DNA of 64,000 nt, from positions 1 to 64,000 of the forward strand of contig NC_009374.1 in NCBI RefSeq assembly GCF_000092065.1, in the 5' to 3' direction. Origin of the DNA: Ostreococcus lucimarinus CCE9901. Its lineage: Eukaryota; Chlorophyta; Mamiellophyceae; Mamiellales; Bathycoccaceae. Below are positions 21,522 to 34,438 of this stretch, piece after piece. The notes beneath the pieces are model-generated. The model had not been told where the DNA came from. It worked only from the letters and a program-made list of their open reading frames with translations, and did no database searches. Position 1 is the first letter of the stretch. Each line of letters opens with the position of its first letter. Made by a program: the position numbers and the translations under genes.

Positions 21522-22145
21522 TCACGTGAAGACGCCCTCTCGCAATCGGCGCTCGTGCCTGCGCTTCGCCGCCCGCCTTCTCGCCCGTCTTTTCGCCAAC
21601 CGCTCGGGATCTGAGTCCCCACCGCTCGTCGCGCTATCGATCGTCAGCACCGATCGCAGTCGCTCGCTCCCGACGTCTCTCGCGACTTCCCCGCCGACGA
21701 TCTCACCGCGCGCCGTCGGCTCGTCCTCGTCGCCCTCGAGCAAGCGTTTCGCCAACGCCTTTGCCCGCGCCGCGCGCTCGCGCGCTTCGTTCGACGGTCG
21801 CGGCCCCCAGCCGAGCTCTCTCGCGTCTCGCGTCGACGTCCACGCCTTCGCGTCCTCGTCCTCGTCTTCGCGCGCTCGCGCCGACGCGTACGAGCTCGCG
21901 CTCGAGCTCGACGAGCTCGCGCTCGCGCTCGAGCGCGACGTCCGCGTCGTCGTCGCCTCCCGCCTCCCGCGTCCGTCGTCCGTCGCCCACGTCTCCGCCG
22001 CGTCGACGAACGCGTCGTTTTCGCCCGCGTCGTCGTCGTCTCCCGCGCGCGTCGCCCGCGCTCGCGCCTCGCGTCGTCGCAACAGCGTCGTCACGACGTC
22101 TTCGCGCGCGCGCGGTCGTCGGCGACGTCCATCGCGGCGCGACAT
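21522..22145 (-). CDS. Hypothetical basic/acidic protein
   Basis: 207 residues from ATG 22145. No recognised domain. The N-terminus is Arg-rich, followed by an acidic Asp/Glu region, a Ser-rich tract, and a basic C-terminal helix (K-R-R-A-R-R-R-A-A-K-R-R-H-E-R-R). Long frames on the plus strand cover the same DNA because it is so GC-rich, but they are Arg/Ser gibberish, while this frame has a balanced charge pattern and a W-G-P-R-P-S-N-E-A-R-E-R-A segment. The protein might be nuclear or nucleolar; that is a guess. Confidence 0.45.
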   Translation of the reverse strand: MSRRDGRRRRPRAREDVVTTLLRRREARARATRAGDDDDAGENDAFVDAAETWATDDGRGRREATTTRTSRSSASASSSSSSASSYASARAREDEDEDAKAWTSTRDARELGWGPRPSNEARERAARAKALAKRLLEGDEDEPTARGEIVGGEVARDVGSERLRSVLTIDSATSGGDSDPERLAKRRARRRAAKRRHERRLREGVFT

Positions 22146-22504
22146 CGCGACGACGCGAGGCGTCGCGCGCGCATCGACGGGGTTCGTCGTCGCGACGGGC
22201 GTTCGTCGCGGCGTCGCGACGTCGCGCCGTCGCGACGAACGAACGCGCGACGCGCGGTTTTAAATCCACGCGCGGCCGGCCGTGACGACACCGCGCGCGT
22301 CCGGGCGGAGCGACCTAGGGTTTAGACGGCTGGCGGAGAAAACGCTGTGTGTGATTTACTGTCACAAAACTGTTACGTCGACGCGACCGTTTCGTCGACG
22401 CGACGACGCCCGTCGGCGATCGGCGCGCGACGCCATCGCGCGACGCGCTCGAGGCTCGGGCGGGAGACGAAGAAGCGACGGGAGACGGGTCGAGGACGAT
22501 CGCG
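22146..22504. promoter_or_regulatory. Divergent region upstream of SDHA with telo-box-like word
   Basis: A 359-bp gap between two divergent starts. TAGGGTTTA at 22316-22324 matches the telo-box (AAACCCTA) known from plant promoters of growth and translation genes, about 180 bp upstream of the SDHA ATG. The rest is GC-rich without a clear TATA box. Confidence 0.4.
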
Positions 22505-24436
22505 ATGCTGCGTCGGGCGATGCGCGCGAGCGCGATGCGGGCGTGCGAGCGAGGATGCGTCGCCGCGCGAAACGCGTTGACGACGAGCGCGAGCGGGAGC
22601 GGGAGCGGGAGCGGGAGCGGGCGATCGATCGCCACCGCGGCGTCGTCGTCGACGTCGTCGTACGAGATCATCGATCACGAGTACGACGCCCTGGTCGTCG
22701 GCGCCGGCGGCGCGGGCTTGCGCGCCGCGATCGGGCTCGGCGAGCACGGATTCAAGACGGCGTGCGTCACGAAGTTGTTCCCGACGCGATCGCACACGGT
22801 GGCGGCGCAGGGAGGGATCAACGCGGCGCTAGGGAACATGACCGAGGACGACTGGCGGTGGCACGCGTACGACACGGTGAAAGGGGCGGATTGGTTGGGA
22901 GACCAAGACGCGATTCAATACATGTGTCGCGAGGCGCCAAAGGCGGTGATCGAGTTGGAAAAGTACGGGATGCCGTTTTCACGAACGGACGAGGGGAAGA
23001 TTTATCAAAGAGCGTTCGGAGGACAATCGCTGGATTACGGCAAGGGCGGTCAGGCGTATCGATGCGCCGCGGCGGCTGATCGAACGGGACACGCGATGTT
23101 ACACACGCTCTACGGCGCGGCGTTGAAGCACGACGTGCAATTCTTCGTGGAGTATTTCGCGTTGGATTTGATCATGGACAAAGGCGAGTGCGTCGGAATC
23201 ATGGCTCTGTGCCTTGAAGACGGCACGTTGCACCGATTCAGATCACACCAGACGATTTTAGCCACCGGAGGTTACGGCAGAGCGTACTTTAGCGCGACGT
23301 CGGCACACACGTGCACGGGCGACGGCAACGCCATGGTGGCGCGCGCGGGTTTGCCGTTACAAGATCAAGAATTCGTGCAATTTCACCCGACTGGGATTTA
23401 CGGCGCCGGATGCTTGATCACCGAAGGTTCGCGCGGCGAAGGCGGAATCTTGCGCAACTCGGAGGGCGAACGTTTCATGGAGCGCTACGCCCCGAGCGCC
23501 AAGGATCTCGCCAGTCGCGATGTCGTCTCGCGATCGATGACGCTCGAGATTCGCGAAGGACGTGGTGTCGGTAAAGAGAAAGATCACATCTACTTGCACT
23601 TGAACCACTTGCCTCCGGAGCTATTGGCGGAGCGCCTTCCGGGGATTTCGGAAACCGCCGCGATTTTCGCCGGCGTCGACGTCACCAAGGAGCCGATCCC
23701 CGTCATCCCCACCGTGCATTACAACATGGGTGGTATCCCAACCAACTACAAGGGCGAAGTTGTGGCACCTAAGAACGGAGACCCGGACGCCATCGTCCCT
23801 GGCTTGCTCGCCGCCGGCGAGGCGGCGTGCGCGAGCGTGCACGGCGCCAACCGTTTGGGTGCCAACTCATTGCTCGACATCGTCGTCTTCGGTCGCGCGT
23901 GCGCTAACACGGTGGCTGATAAACTCAAGCGCGGTGCACCGCATCGTGAGATCGCCAGCGACGCCGGATCGAACGCCATCGAACGTTTGGACAAGATTCG
24001 AAACTCCAAAGGCAGCGCGCCGACGGCGATGCTTCGTAAGACGATGCAAAAGGTGATGCAAGAGGATGCCGCGGTTTTCCGTACTCAAGAAACGCTCGCA
24101 AACGGGTGCAAGCGTATCGACGACGTCGCGGCGCAGCTGGACAACTTGAAGCTCACCGACCGATCGTTGGTGTGGAACACTGACTTGGTCGAAGCGCTCG
24201 AACTTCACAACCTCATGCCCAACGCGCAGACGACGATGCACTCAGCCGAGCAACGCAAGGAAAGCCGTGGTGCGCACGCCCGCGAGGATTTCCCCGACCG
24301 TTTAGACGACGTGTGGATGAAGCACACGCTCGCGTACGTGGAAAACGGCAAGGTGAAGATTGATTACCGTCCCAACCACCACTACACCCTCGACGCCGAG
24401 ATGGACGTAATTCCGCCCAAGGCGCGCGTGTACTAA
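22505..24436 (+). CDS. SDHA: Succinate dehydrogenase flavoprotein subunit, mitochondrial
   Basis: Complex II subunit that oxidises succinate to fumarate and passes electrons to FAD. 643 residues, normal length. Residues 1-50 are an Arg/Ser/Ala presequence that includes a Ser-Gly dipeptide run coded by GAGCGG repeats. FAD-binding [10 protein letters not shown] near residue 65, the flavinylated His in S-H-T-V-A-A-Q-G-G near residue 97, and the active-site region H-P-T-G-I-Y-G-A-G...G-S-R-G-E-G-G near residue 293. The C-terminus contains R-P-N-H-H-Y-T-L-D as in eukaryotic SDHA. No intron. Divergent from the basic hypothetical gene. Confidence 0.98.
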   Translation: MLRRAMRASAMRACERGCVAARNALTTSASGSGSGSGSGRSIATAASSSTSSYEIIDHEYDALVVGAGGAGLRAAIGLGEHGFKTACVTKLFPTRSHTVAAQGGINAALGNMTEDDWRWHAYDTVKGADWLGDQDAIQYMCREAPKAVIELEKYGMPFSRTDEGKIYQRAFGGQSLDYGKGGQAYRCAAAADRTGHAMLHTLYGAALKHDVQFFVEYFALDLIMDKGECVGIMALCLEDGTLHRFRSHQTILATGGYGRAYFSATSAHTCTGDGNAMVARAGLPLQDQEFVQFHPTGIYGAGCLITEGSRGEGGILRNSEGERFMERYAPSAKDLASRDVVSRSMTLEIREGRGVGKEKDHIYLHLNHLPPELLAERLPGISETAAIFAGVDVTKEPIPVIPTVHYNMGGIPTNYKGEVVAPKNGDPDAIVPGLLAAGEAACASVHGANRLGANSLLDIVVFGRACANTVADKLKRGAPHREIASDAGSNAIERLDKIRNSKGSAPTAMLRKTMQKVMQEDAAVFRTQETLANGCKRIDDVAAQLDNLKLTDRSLVWNTDLVEALELHNLMPNAQTTMHSAEQRKESRGAHAREDFPDRLDDVWMKHTLAYVENGKVKIDYRPNHHYTLDAEMDVIPPKARVY

Positions 24437-24612
24437 CTGCGCGACCTCGCGACTCAACGTTTACTACTCGCAGTACTTTAAGCCTCCATTAGCTCACCGC
24501 GCGTTGAATTTAAGTAAAATCACCCATCTCGCACGCGTTTCGTCGTCTTGTCTCTCGTCTCTCCGTCGCGCGCGCGTCTCTCGCTTCCGCACAGCCAGGC
24601 GCGCATCGCCCG

Positions 24613-27600
24613 ATGGCGCCACCGTCCGAACCCGCGCCCGAGCTCGAGGCCGACGTCAAGGCGTACGCCTCGTCTCTTGGGTTCGCTCCTCGCGCGAGCG
24701 ACGGCGCCGTCACCCGCGGCTTCGACGACCGAGACTTCCGCGCGGAACACTTGAGAAAGAAGGAGGCGGCGGCGGCGCGGCGCGCGAAAGAAAAGTCATC
24801 GACGACGCGCGAGGACGACGCGCGAGACGACGGCGAGCGCGGCAGAGGAAAGAAACGCGCGCAGACGAACGATGCTCGCGCGAACGCGTCACAAAAAGCG
24901 ACGCGGGACAAGGCAAACGATGGGAAGAAGACGTCGCGGGACGACGGCGACGGCGACGGCGACGGCGACGCGGCGGCTCGAGAGCGGCCGTCGGGAAAGA
25001 AACGACCGTGGAATCCAGGGGCGGGGCCTATGCCGAGTAAAGGCGATGTAAAGGGAGGTAAATCGAATCGCGATGGTGGTGCGAATGCGAGCGCGTCGGG
25101 GGGGGCGTGGTACGAGGCGAGCGAGGCTTTGGACGCCGAACTCGGGAGCGCTGGCAAGCGCGGGAAATCCAAGTCGGAACCGACGCGCGGTGAGCTGGAA
25201 GAGAAGGAACGCATGGCGAAGAATGCGCTAGAAGATCGAGTGAACACGTACGCCAAACGCATGCAGCGACACAGCGATGCAAACGCGAAATGGTTGGAGA
25301 TGGTTCGCACAAACGGTACGGCGAGCGATAAAGTAGCCGCCAACGTGTTGAGCGTGACCGAGGACCCAGCGGCGAACTTGAAAGCGCTGGAGAATTTACT
25401 AGGAATCGTCGAACGCGCTCGAGCGAGTGGGGGCAAACGTGGGGCTGTGCAATCGATCACCGCGCTCGAGACGTTGTTTCGGGAAAGCCTGCTCCCCGAT
25501 CGAAAGCTGCGATATTTTAGCGAACAGCCCCTCTCGGTGGCGGCGAGTGCCCCGCACGAACGCAAGCGATTGATGTACTGGTACGTCGAAGACTCTATTA
25601 AGCGTATGTACTTGCGGTTCATTGCGGCTTTGGATGAGTTATCTCGAGATCCTTTGCCGATTCTCAAGGAAAAGTCTTTGAAGAGCGCGTACGCACTACT
25701 CAAATCCAAACCCGAAGGCGAGCGTCAGTTGTTGAACATAATGGTCAACAAACTCGGCGATCCGTCGAGAAAAATCGCATCCAGCGCGTCGTATTTGTGT
25801 TTAGAGCTCATCAAGGCGCACCCTGCGATGAAGCGCATCGTCGCACGAGAGGTGGAAGCGTTCACGTTTCGAAGAGGCGTGGGATTGAAGGCGCAGTACT
25901 ACGCCGCGGTGATGATGAATCAAATTCCTCTCGGGCACAAGGGCGATGGACCGGCGTTGGCTGAGCAGCTCATCGAGGCGTACTTTGGATTGTTTCAGTA
26001 TTTGTACAATTTGTCGCTGAAGAAAGATCCCGCGAAAGAAGAAGAGGCTAAGCCCGAGGTGAAGAAGAAGGACAAAAAACGTCATCGAGACGGTGGCCGG
26101 GGTCGCGGCGGTCGCGGCGGTCGCGGCGGTCGCGGTGGCCGTGGACGCGGTGGTAAGGATAGCAACAAACCAACACAACCAGTGCAAATCGGTGCAGGCG
26201 TTGACGCTCGAGTCGTCTCCGCCTTACTCACGGGAATCAATCGCGCGTTTCCGTACGTGGCGAGCGAAAAAATGGACGCTCTCATCGATCGCATCTCTCC
26301 CGCCTTGTTCACTATTGCGCACTCTCCAAATCTCAGTGGGGCGTTGCAAGCGATGATGTTGCTATTTCAGTTGCTATCGGCTCGTTCATCAGTGAGCGAT
26401 CGATATTATCGCGCACTGTACGCCTTGCTGTTGCATCCGGGACTGTTGCGATCGGCGAACAATGCGCAAGTATTATCGCTTATTTTCAAGAGCTTGCGCG
26501 AGGACGTCGTTCCGAAGCGCTCGGCGGCGATGGTGAAACGTTTGTTACAAGTGGCTTCGCAAGCACCGGCTACGTTCGCGTGCGGTGCGCTCATGGCGGT
26601 TAGTGAGTTTTTGTCGAAGCAGCCTTCGCACTGGAACGCCATTCGAGTACCGCGAGAGACTGAAGAGGATGGCGTCGAGCACTTCAGCGACGTCAGAGAC
26701 GACGAAGACGAAACAAACGAAGGGACTGGGTTGTTTGAGGGCGATAAAACGACGGAAAGAACGCCCAAAGCGACGAAAAGTGACAGCGAAAAGTCCTCAG
26801 ATGATGACGAGGATGCCGACCAAGCCAACGCCGTCGATGGCGAAAAAGGCTCGAACCGAGTCGGCGGGCCGAGCGAGCGATACGACATGGAGAAGCGAGA
26901 GCCCATGTACGCGCGCGCGGAAACTTCGTGCTGGTGGGAACTCAATGTTCTCGCCGCGAACGCTCACCCGTCAGTCTCCGCGATGTCCCGCACTTTGCTC
27001 GAAGGCAAGCCAATTGAATACGACGGCGATCCTCTCTCTGACATGACGCTCACCGTGTTCCTTGACAAATGGTTGCAGAAGAAGCCGAAGAAAAGATCCA
27101 AGGGTGGTTCTCTAGTCATGCGAGCGTTGGAATCCGACGCGAGCGCGGCGTACATGCCCGGCACGGACGAATTTGCGTCGCTCATGGAGTCCGAAGTTGA
27201 CCCTTCCGACGTCTTCTTTCATCGCTACTTTGCCAACAAGACGGAGAAGGCGGCGGCGAAGAAGAAAAAGGCGGACAAGAAAACGACAGACGACGACGAC
27301 CAGGCAGAATCCGAGTCAGATGCCGACGGCGAGCTCCCGAAGAAGAAATTCGACGACAGCGAATCCGAAGGCGACGACAGCGAAGACGAACTCGCGGTGG
27401 AGGAAATCAACATCAACGACGCCTCCGACTCGGAGGACGACGAAGAGCTCGCGATTCCACTCAAGAAGATCCGCAAGAACGATTTCAAGGAGGATAGCGA
27501 CGACGCCGCGGACGAAGAGTTCGGCAAGTCTGAGCGCCAGGAAGAAGCGATCGAAGACGAGCGATACGATTTGGACGCCTTCGCGGCGGCGTACGGCAGA

Positions 27601-27865
27601 CAACCCGGGTACTTGATTCGCGAAGCCGCAGAGCGCGAGAGAGCGGCGGAAGCGAAGGCGATCGAGGCGATCAAACGCGCGGTTCAGCGCACGCCCACGG
27701 GTGCAAACGATGAAGACACCATCGACGACGACTTTACCGCCGGCGGCGTCTTCGCCTCGGCCGAAGAATACGAAACCATGATCAACACCGACGCCGTCAA
27801 CGCCGTGGATCCGAACAAGCTCGACGACGACGAAGCCGACGACGAGGAAGCTGACATCGAAGTCA

Positions 27866-27915
<50 letters not shown>

Positions 27916-28005
27916 CCATCGCCGCCACCATCGAAAAAGACCAAACCGTCTCCGTCGTCGTCCTCGAAGAAGACGTCCGAGCGCCGTCGCTCGCGCGCCG
28001 AATAG
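24613..28005 (+). CDS. CEBPZ: CEBPZ/NOC1 (MAK21) ribosome-biogenesis protein
   Basis: 1130 residues. Nucleolar factor of the NOC1 family, needed for early 60S subunit assembly together with NOC2. The N-terminal 150 residues are charged and disordered. Residues about 250-480 hold helical HEAT-like segments (K-L-R-Y-F-S-E-Q-P-L...R-L-M-Y-W-Y-V-E-D). A Gly-Arg run (GRGG repeats) lies at about residues 495-515. The CBF/MAK21 domain follows at about 530-780 (L-L-T-G-I-N-R-A-F-P-Y, F-Q-L-L-S-A-R-S-S-V-S-D-R-Y-Y-R-A-L-Y, and W-W-E-L-N-V-L-A-A-N-A-H-P-S-V). The C-terminal third is acidic and basic low complexity, ending with a long poly-Asp tract coded by GAC repeats at 27869-27912. Confidence 0.95.
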
Positions 28006-29704
<1,699 letters not shown>

Positions 29705-30060
29705 GGCGATCGACGACGATCATTTTCGAATTTATTTCCATCCGTCGAGCGCGCGAACCTTCGCACGAGCGTTGCAATTAATCTCCTAGTATCGAAGATG
29801 AGTGAAAAAAACGCGCCGAGACTCACCACACGGACCACACACCGCACGCGCGTCGTCCCATCCCCGCGCCCGTCGCGCGCCGCGCCGCCTCTTCGCGACG
29901 CCCGTCGCGTGACGCCCCCTCGCATCGAACGCTAGACGTTTGATACTATCGCGGCGCACGAGTTAAAGAAGTGTAAAACGCTCGCACTCTCCTTGCTGCA
30001 CGCATAAGCAGTTTGGTCTCGCCGCTGAACCAACCCTCGCGACCACTTCGCAGATTCATC
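29705..30060 (+). promoter_or_regulatory. Upstream region of the ribosomal P0 gene
   Basis: A 356-bp gap between RUVBL2 and P0. It has an AT-richer patch at 29720-29810 (likely RUVBL2 3' UTR), a GC-rich centre, and pyrimidine-rich words (CTCTCCTTGC, about 29987-29998) 60-75 bp before the P0 ATG, as often seen before ribosomal protein starts. No further gene is seen. Confidence 0.35.
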
Positions 30061-31132
30061 ATGCCGTCCGCGGCGCAACTTAAGAAGCAAGGCTACGCCG
30101 AACGCGTGCACAAGCTTTTGGATAACTATGATACCGCGCTGTTAGTGCACGCCGATAACGTCGGGTCGAAACAGTTCATGGACATTCGCGCGGTACGTCG
30201 ATCGATCGATCGCGCGGGACGCTCACCAAAGCCCTAGAGGGTGACCGAGGGCGTTTCGCTTCGCCGCGCCCGTAAATCTCGACCGCGACGACTGACGGTG
30301 ATGAACTTGTGCGCGCGTCCAGTCGATTCGTCCGGAATCCGTGGTGCTCATGGGTAAGAACACGCTCATGCGCAAGTGCATCTCCAACTATTGCGCCGCC
30401 AAGGGCGACGACACGTGGATGATCCTTTCGAACAAGCTCGTGGGTAACGTCGGTATCATCTTCACCAAGGGTGATTTGTTGGATGTTCGTAAGAAGATTC
30501 AACAATTCGTCGTGCCGGCGCCGGCGCGCGTCGGCGCCATCGCGCCGGTCGAAGTCGTGGTGCCGGCGGGTCCGACTGGGATGGAACCGTCACAAACGTC
30601 CTTCTTCCAAACGCTGAACATCGCGACGAAGATTAACAAGGGTACGATTGAAATCCTCAACGACATCGTCGTGTTACAACCGGGCGACCGTGTTTCATCT
30701 TCTGCCGCTGCATTGCTCGGTAAGATGAAGTTCACGCCGTTCACGTACGGTTTGATCGTCATGGAAGTCTACGACAAGGGCGCCATGTACCCGTCCGCCG
30801 TCTTGGACATCACCAACGAAACTCTCGAGAAGAAGTTTATGTCCGGTGTCGCCCAAGTCGCGTCGCTTTCCTTGGCGTCTGGCTACCCGACCCTCGCGTC
30901 CGTGCCGCACTCCATCGTCAACGCGTACAAGAACGTCCTCGCCATCTCCATTGGTACCGACTACACGTTCGAGTTGGCGCAAAAGGTCAAGGACTACCTC
31001 GCCAACCCGGGCGCTTTCGCGTCCGCGGCTCCGGCTGCGGGTGGCGATGCTGCCGCCGGCGGTGCCGCCAAGGCTGCCGCCGTCGAGGAAGAGGAAGAAG
31101 AGGCCGAAATGGACTTCGACTTGTTCGATTAA
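30061..31132 (+). CDS. RPLP0: 60S acidic ribosomal protein P0, two exons
   Basis: Base of the ribosomal stalk, binding 28S rRNA and P1/P2 dimers. Exon 1 is 30061-30192 (44 codons, ending DIRA), intron 30193-30322 (130 nt; donor GTACGT, branch GACTGACG at 30291-30298, acceptor CCAG), exon 2 30323-31132; 313 residues. Splicing joins N-V-G-S-K-Q-F-M-D-I-R-A to S-I-R-P-E-S-V-V-L-M-G-K-N-T, the conserved L10 region. The C-terminus has the Ala/Gly hinge and the acidic stalk tail ending E-M-D-F-D-L-F-D, a variant of the usual G-F-G-L-F-D. Codon use is strongly biased, as expected of a highly expressed gene. Confidence 0.97.
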
Positions 31133-31335
31133 TCTCGAGAAAAGAATGGTGTTCCTTAGGAAATGCTAGACAATTTGTTGTGATCGACGCTAAAGATTTA
31201 CAGCTCAAATCGCGACTCGCCGCGCCTGAAGTTTCGCGAAAAGAAGAAACGAGGAGCATCGCTGGGGGATTGTCCAAAGAATACCATTATCAACGCTAAA
31301 TAATTACAACTGAAAACGCAATTCCATGCGTCTCG

Positions 31336-32568
31336 CTATTCTTCGATAAGCCTGCGCACGCTGCGCAGCTCGGCTTCGACGGCTTCAAGCGAAAAGTCGC
31401 CCGAGGTCGTCGGCGTCGGGGATGGCGCGCTCATCATTTCCCCGAACCCCTCTTCAGCAAGATTTCGCGCCGCGGACGATGAAATCGCAGCGCCAGCGAA
31501 ACTACAATCCGAACCCTCATTCGCGGCGACAAAATCCGTCGCACATCCGTCGAACGTCCCCGTTTCCGACGTCTCGTCAATTTCTTCCAACCGAAGCATC
31601 GCGCTCACGGGCGCCTCTAACTCCACTAAGTTTTTACACAGCTCAATCGTCTCAATCGTGAGCGCTCTTACGAAGTCATGTCTTTCGCGCATCGATTCCA
31701 CCACACTCGCTATCTTTTGCAAAAATTGCTCCGCCGATAGCGAATCGTCGACGTTACCGTTCTCTTGTATATCGTCTTCGAATCTTCCCGAGAGCGTTCG
31801 CGCGGGCGTCGAGCCGCCGAACGCTACCGCGAACGCACCCGGCTCTTCGCTCATCGTTCGCTTGTGCATCGCACGCTTCCTAGCCTGCGCGACGATGCTC
31901 GTACTCTTTGTCGGTTGCACCCAACTCGGCCCTTTGATGACGTCTTTACTCGCCGCACCGACCTCATCACCGCGATACTTTTGAAACGACGCTCTTTGCG
32001 TGACAACATCCATGTCCACGCTCATACCTCGTCCTTTGATCGGCGTCGTTCTCGTCGACAGCGACGTCGGCGGTAGACCGCCGTCGCCGCCCGCTCTCTT
32101 CTCCTTGCTCGCGCCGTGCGAAAATCGCCTATCCGCGAGCTCGCCCACGACACCATCGTCCACGGCTCGCACGTGCGACGCGCTCGCGTACGCGTTCAAC
32201 GCCGTCCCAGAGCTCTTCCCGAACGACGCTTCCTTCTTCGGCGACGTCATCACTCGACTCGCGCTCGCGGCGCCGCGCGGCGACTCCCCGAGCGCGCGCG
32301 CCGACCGTCGCCCCATCCCCGTCCCGACCCGCTCCGCGTTCGTCTGCGCCGCGCGCGACGCGGCGTGTCCATCGCCTCTCCCTCGCGTCGCGTTCGCGCC
32401 TTTCCCGCGCGCTCGCTCGCTCGCGCGCGCCCCGTCGTCGACATCGCCGTCTTTGAATTCGAACGCCCGCGCGTCGTCGTCGTTCGTCGTCGCCGTCGTC
32501 GTCGCCGTCGTCGTCGAGCGCGGCGACGACGCGTCATCGCGATGCGGTTTCGTGCACGCGCATCCCAT
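31336..32568 (-). CDS. Hypothetical protein with possible N-terminal acylation motif
   Basis: 410 residues from ATG 32568. No recognised domain. It begins MGCACTKPHR: Gly2 followed by Cys3 and Cys5 fits N-myristoylation plus palmitoylation, so membrane attachment is plausible. The middle is basic, Ser/Arg-rich and likely disordered, and includes P-S-W-V-Q-P-T-K-S-T-S-I-V-A-Q-A-R-K-R-A-M-H-K-R-T. Residues about 265-320 are a hydrophobic amphipathic segment (S-L-S-A-E-Q-F-L-Q-K-I-A-S-V-V-E-S-M-R-E-R), the only part likely to fold. Convergent with P0 and divergent from the phosphatase gene. Confidence 0.65.
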   Translation of the reverse strand: MGCACTKPHRDDASSPRSTTTATTTATTNDDDARAFEFKDGDVDDGARASERARGKGANATRGRGDGHAASRAAQTNAERVGTGMGRRSARALGESPRGAASASRVMTSPKKEASFGKSSGTALNAYASASHVRAVDDGVVGELADRRFSHGASKEKRAGGDGGLPPTSLSTRTTPIKGRGMSVDMDVVTQRASFQKYRGDEVGAASKDVIKGPSWVQPTKSTSIVAQARKRAMHKRTMSEEPGAFAVAFGGSTPARTLSGRFEDDIQENGNVDDSLSAEQFLQKIASVVESMRERHDFVRALTIETIELCKNLVELEAPVSAMLRLEEIDETSETGTFDGCATDFVAANEGSDCSFAGAAISSSAARNLAEEGFGEMMSAPSPTPTTSGDFSLEAVEAELRSVRRLIEE

Positions 32569-32657
32569 GGCGCGTCGTCTTCGCGACGCGACGCGACGCG
32601 ACGCGATGTGATGTTTGTCGCGAGGCGTCGTCGGTCGTTACACGTCGTCGCGCCGCG

Positions 32658-33458
32658 ATGCGCGCGTACTTGGTGCGTCACGCGCAGAGCGAGAACAACG
32701 TCCTGCGCGCGCCCGGGCTGGACAACGCCGAGCGAAGCGCCGACCCCGGGGTCACGGCGAGGGGCTGCCGACAGATGGATGCGCTCGAGGCGCGTTTCGC
32801 GAGACTGCGCGCCGAGACGGCGAGAGGGATCGCGCTGTACGCGTCACCGATGCGTCGGTGCTTGCTCACGGCGAACGCGATGGCGCGAGGGATGCGGACG
32901 CGGGCCAAGGTGATGATCGACGCGCACGAGCACGGCGGATGCTTTCGCGGCGCGCGCGGACGAGACGCGGACGCGGACGGGACGAGTCGAGCGATCGGCG
33001 AGCGCGGGATGACGAGAGATGAGATCGAGAGCGAGTTCGAGCTCGTGGATGCGAGCGATGTGCCGACGATCGGGTGGTGGGACGCCTCGCGAGGGTGCGA
33101 GACGGTGGCGGAGGCGCAGACGCGCGCGCGCGGCGTGGCGAAGTATTTAATGCACAAGGCGCGCGCGATGGCGGCGGGTGAGGAGGAAGAGATGGACGTG
33201 TGCATCGTCACGCACGGAATGTTTATCGATATGCTGCTCAAGACGCTGTTCGATGTGCCGAGAACGCGAGGAAAGCAGGGGGCGCTGTTTTGCTCGCAAA
33301 ACGCGTGCGTGCACGAACTTCATCTTGACATCGCCGAAGACGGCGATTCGGTGGGATTGCAGGTGTTTAACGACGTCACGCACATTCCCGAAGAGGCACG
33401 CTCGGGTGGCACCGTCGACGGGCTCTCGGAGGCGTACACGAACGAAGGTTCGGCGTGA
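32658..33458 (+). CDS. Histidine phosphatase (phosphoglycerate-mutase-like)
   Basis: 266 residues from ATG 32658. Histidine phosphatase superfamily, branch 1: the N-terminal Y-L-V-R-H-A-Q-S-E-N-N holds the catalytic His in the R-H motif, Y-A-S-P-M-R-R-C-L-L-T-A supplies the phosphate-binding Arg, and V-C-I-V-T-H-G-M-F-I-D the second catalytic His. Such enzymes act on sugar phosphates or other small phosphoesters; the substrate cannot be read from sequence. No transit peptide is evident. The start is 89 bp from the divergent gene, and the gap carries a GCGAC pentamer run. Confidence 0.85.
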   Translation: MRAYLVRHAQSENNVLRAPGLDNAERSADPGVTARGCRQMDALEARFARLRAETARGIALYASPMRRCLLTANAMARGMRTRAKVMIDAHEHGGCFRGARGRDADADGTSRAIGERGMTRDEIESEFELVDASDVPTIGWWDASRGCETVAEAQTRARGVAKYLMHKARAMAAGEEEEMDVCIVTHGMFIDMLLKTLFDVPRTRGKQGALFCSQNACVHELHLDIAEDGDSVGLQVFNDVTHIPEEARSGGTVDGLSEAYTNEGSA

Positions 33459-33562
33459 GACGCGTTCGAGTCGGCGTAAGTTTCGCCGTAATATTTTACA
33501 GTACATTTGATGTTGCAATATATCTAGGTTTGAGCTAAGCACGAGCGCTTGTCGTTTGCGCA

Positions 33563-34438
33563 CTACAGACGAGCCTTCTTCCCGCTTCGCATGAACGGTC
33601 GCAGGCTCCATTCGATGTCGCAATCGTCCATTTCCACCGTCCCGAGCTTGATTTGGTACAAGCGCATCTCGAACCTCGGACCGATTTCCGTGAGCGCGAC
33701 TGATTTCGCCCCTTTCGGCATCTCATACATGTGATGGCGCAAAGAAATATAATCAGCATCGTTCGCAAACGTCACGACGCGCTTTGACTTCGCCTTGGGC
33801 TCGGGGAACAAGTGCTTCAGCACCGTCGCCGTGCGCTTGCCGAGCGGCGACGTAAAATTTTCTAAAATCAAGTGCGGAAACACCTCGCTGACGTGACCGA
33901 TGTCCTGATCCTTGATATCGTGCCGCATCACCGTGTTGGACAACCCAAAGTAACACGTCGGCCCGAACGGTAGGTGCGAAATCACCAACCCATCCGGCTC
34001 GCCCCGGTGTTCGTGCACCATGACTAAATCCGTGAACCCGCCGTTTCGACACAAATCCACCAAATCCGGCAAGATTTGACTCCCGCGGTTGATCCTTTGC
34101 GACGTGGGAAACAACAACTTGAGCTCTTTCGCGAATTGTTGCAACCGACTCGACGGATCTCGCGACGTCGTCAGAAGCACTCTCGGTTCCCGTTCCGCCG
34201 CCTTCGCGTACTCGTCGTCAATCACCCCTCGCGCCCCGTACGACGCCGTCTTCGCGTCTTCCGCGTGCACTTCCTCCCGCAATCGCGCTTCTTCCTTCCG
34301 CAACTCCGTCGGGATCGCCTTGCCGTCCTCCAGGCACTGTCGAATCGTTCGTTTCTTTTCGTACAGCTCGCGCTCCTTGCCTTCGAGCGATTTTCGATAC
34401 ACAAACTCTCGCCGCAGGCGCGCCGTGCGTCGAAGCAT
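33563..34438 (-). CDS. IMP4: IMP4, U3 snoRNP protein (Brix domain)
   Basis: 291 residues, normal for the family. Component of the small-subunit processome: with IMP3 and MPP10 it helps U3 snoRNA pair to pre-rRNA. The N-terminus M-L-R-R-T-A-R-L-R-R-E-F-V-Y-R-K-S is typical. The Brix domain runs at about residues 85-270 with V-L-L-T-T-S-R-D-P-S-S-R-L-Q-Q-F, N-R-G-S...L-V-M-V-H-E-H-R-G-E-P-D-G-L, and a C-terminal R-F-E-M-R-L-Y-Q-I-K-L-G-T. No intron. Divergent from PsbO. Confidence 0.96.
   Translation of the reverse strand: MLRRTARLRREFVYRKSLEGKERELYEKKRTIRQCLEDGKAIPTELRKEEARLREEVHAEDAKTASYGARGVIDDEYAKAAEREPRVLLTTSRDPSSRLQQFAKELKLLFPTSQRINRGSQILPDLVDLCRNGGFTDLVMVHEHRGEPDGLVISHLPFGPTCYFGLSNTVMRHDIKDQDIGHVSEVFPHLILENFTSPLGKRTATVLKHLFPEPKAKSKRVVTFANDADYISLRHHMYEMPKGAKSVALTEIGPRFEMRLYQIKLGTVEMDDCDIEWSLRPFMRSGKKARL

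Noticed and set aside
20977-22285. Long plus-strand open frames opposite the 21522-22145 gene
   Set aside because: Arg/Ser/Ala-rich shadows caused by high GC; they run through the real secreted-protein gene in another frame.
27869-27912. GAC repeat as a separate microsatellite
   Set aside because: It encodes the acidic tail of CEBPZ, a normal feature of that family, so it is not listed alone.
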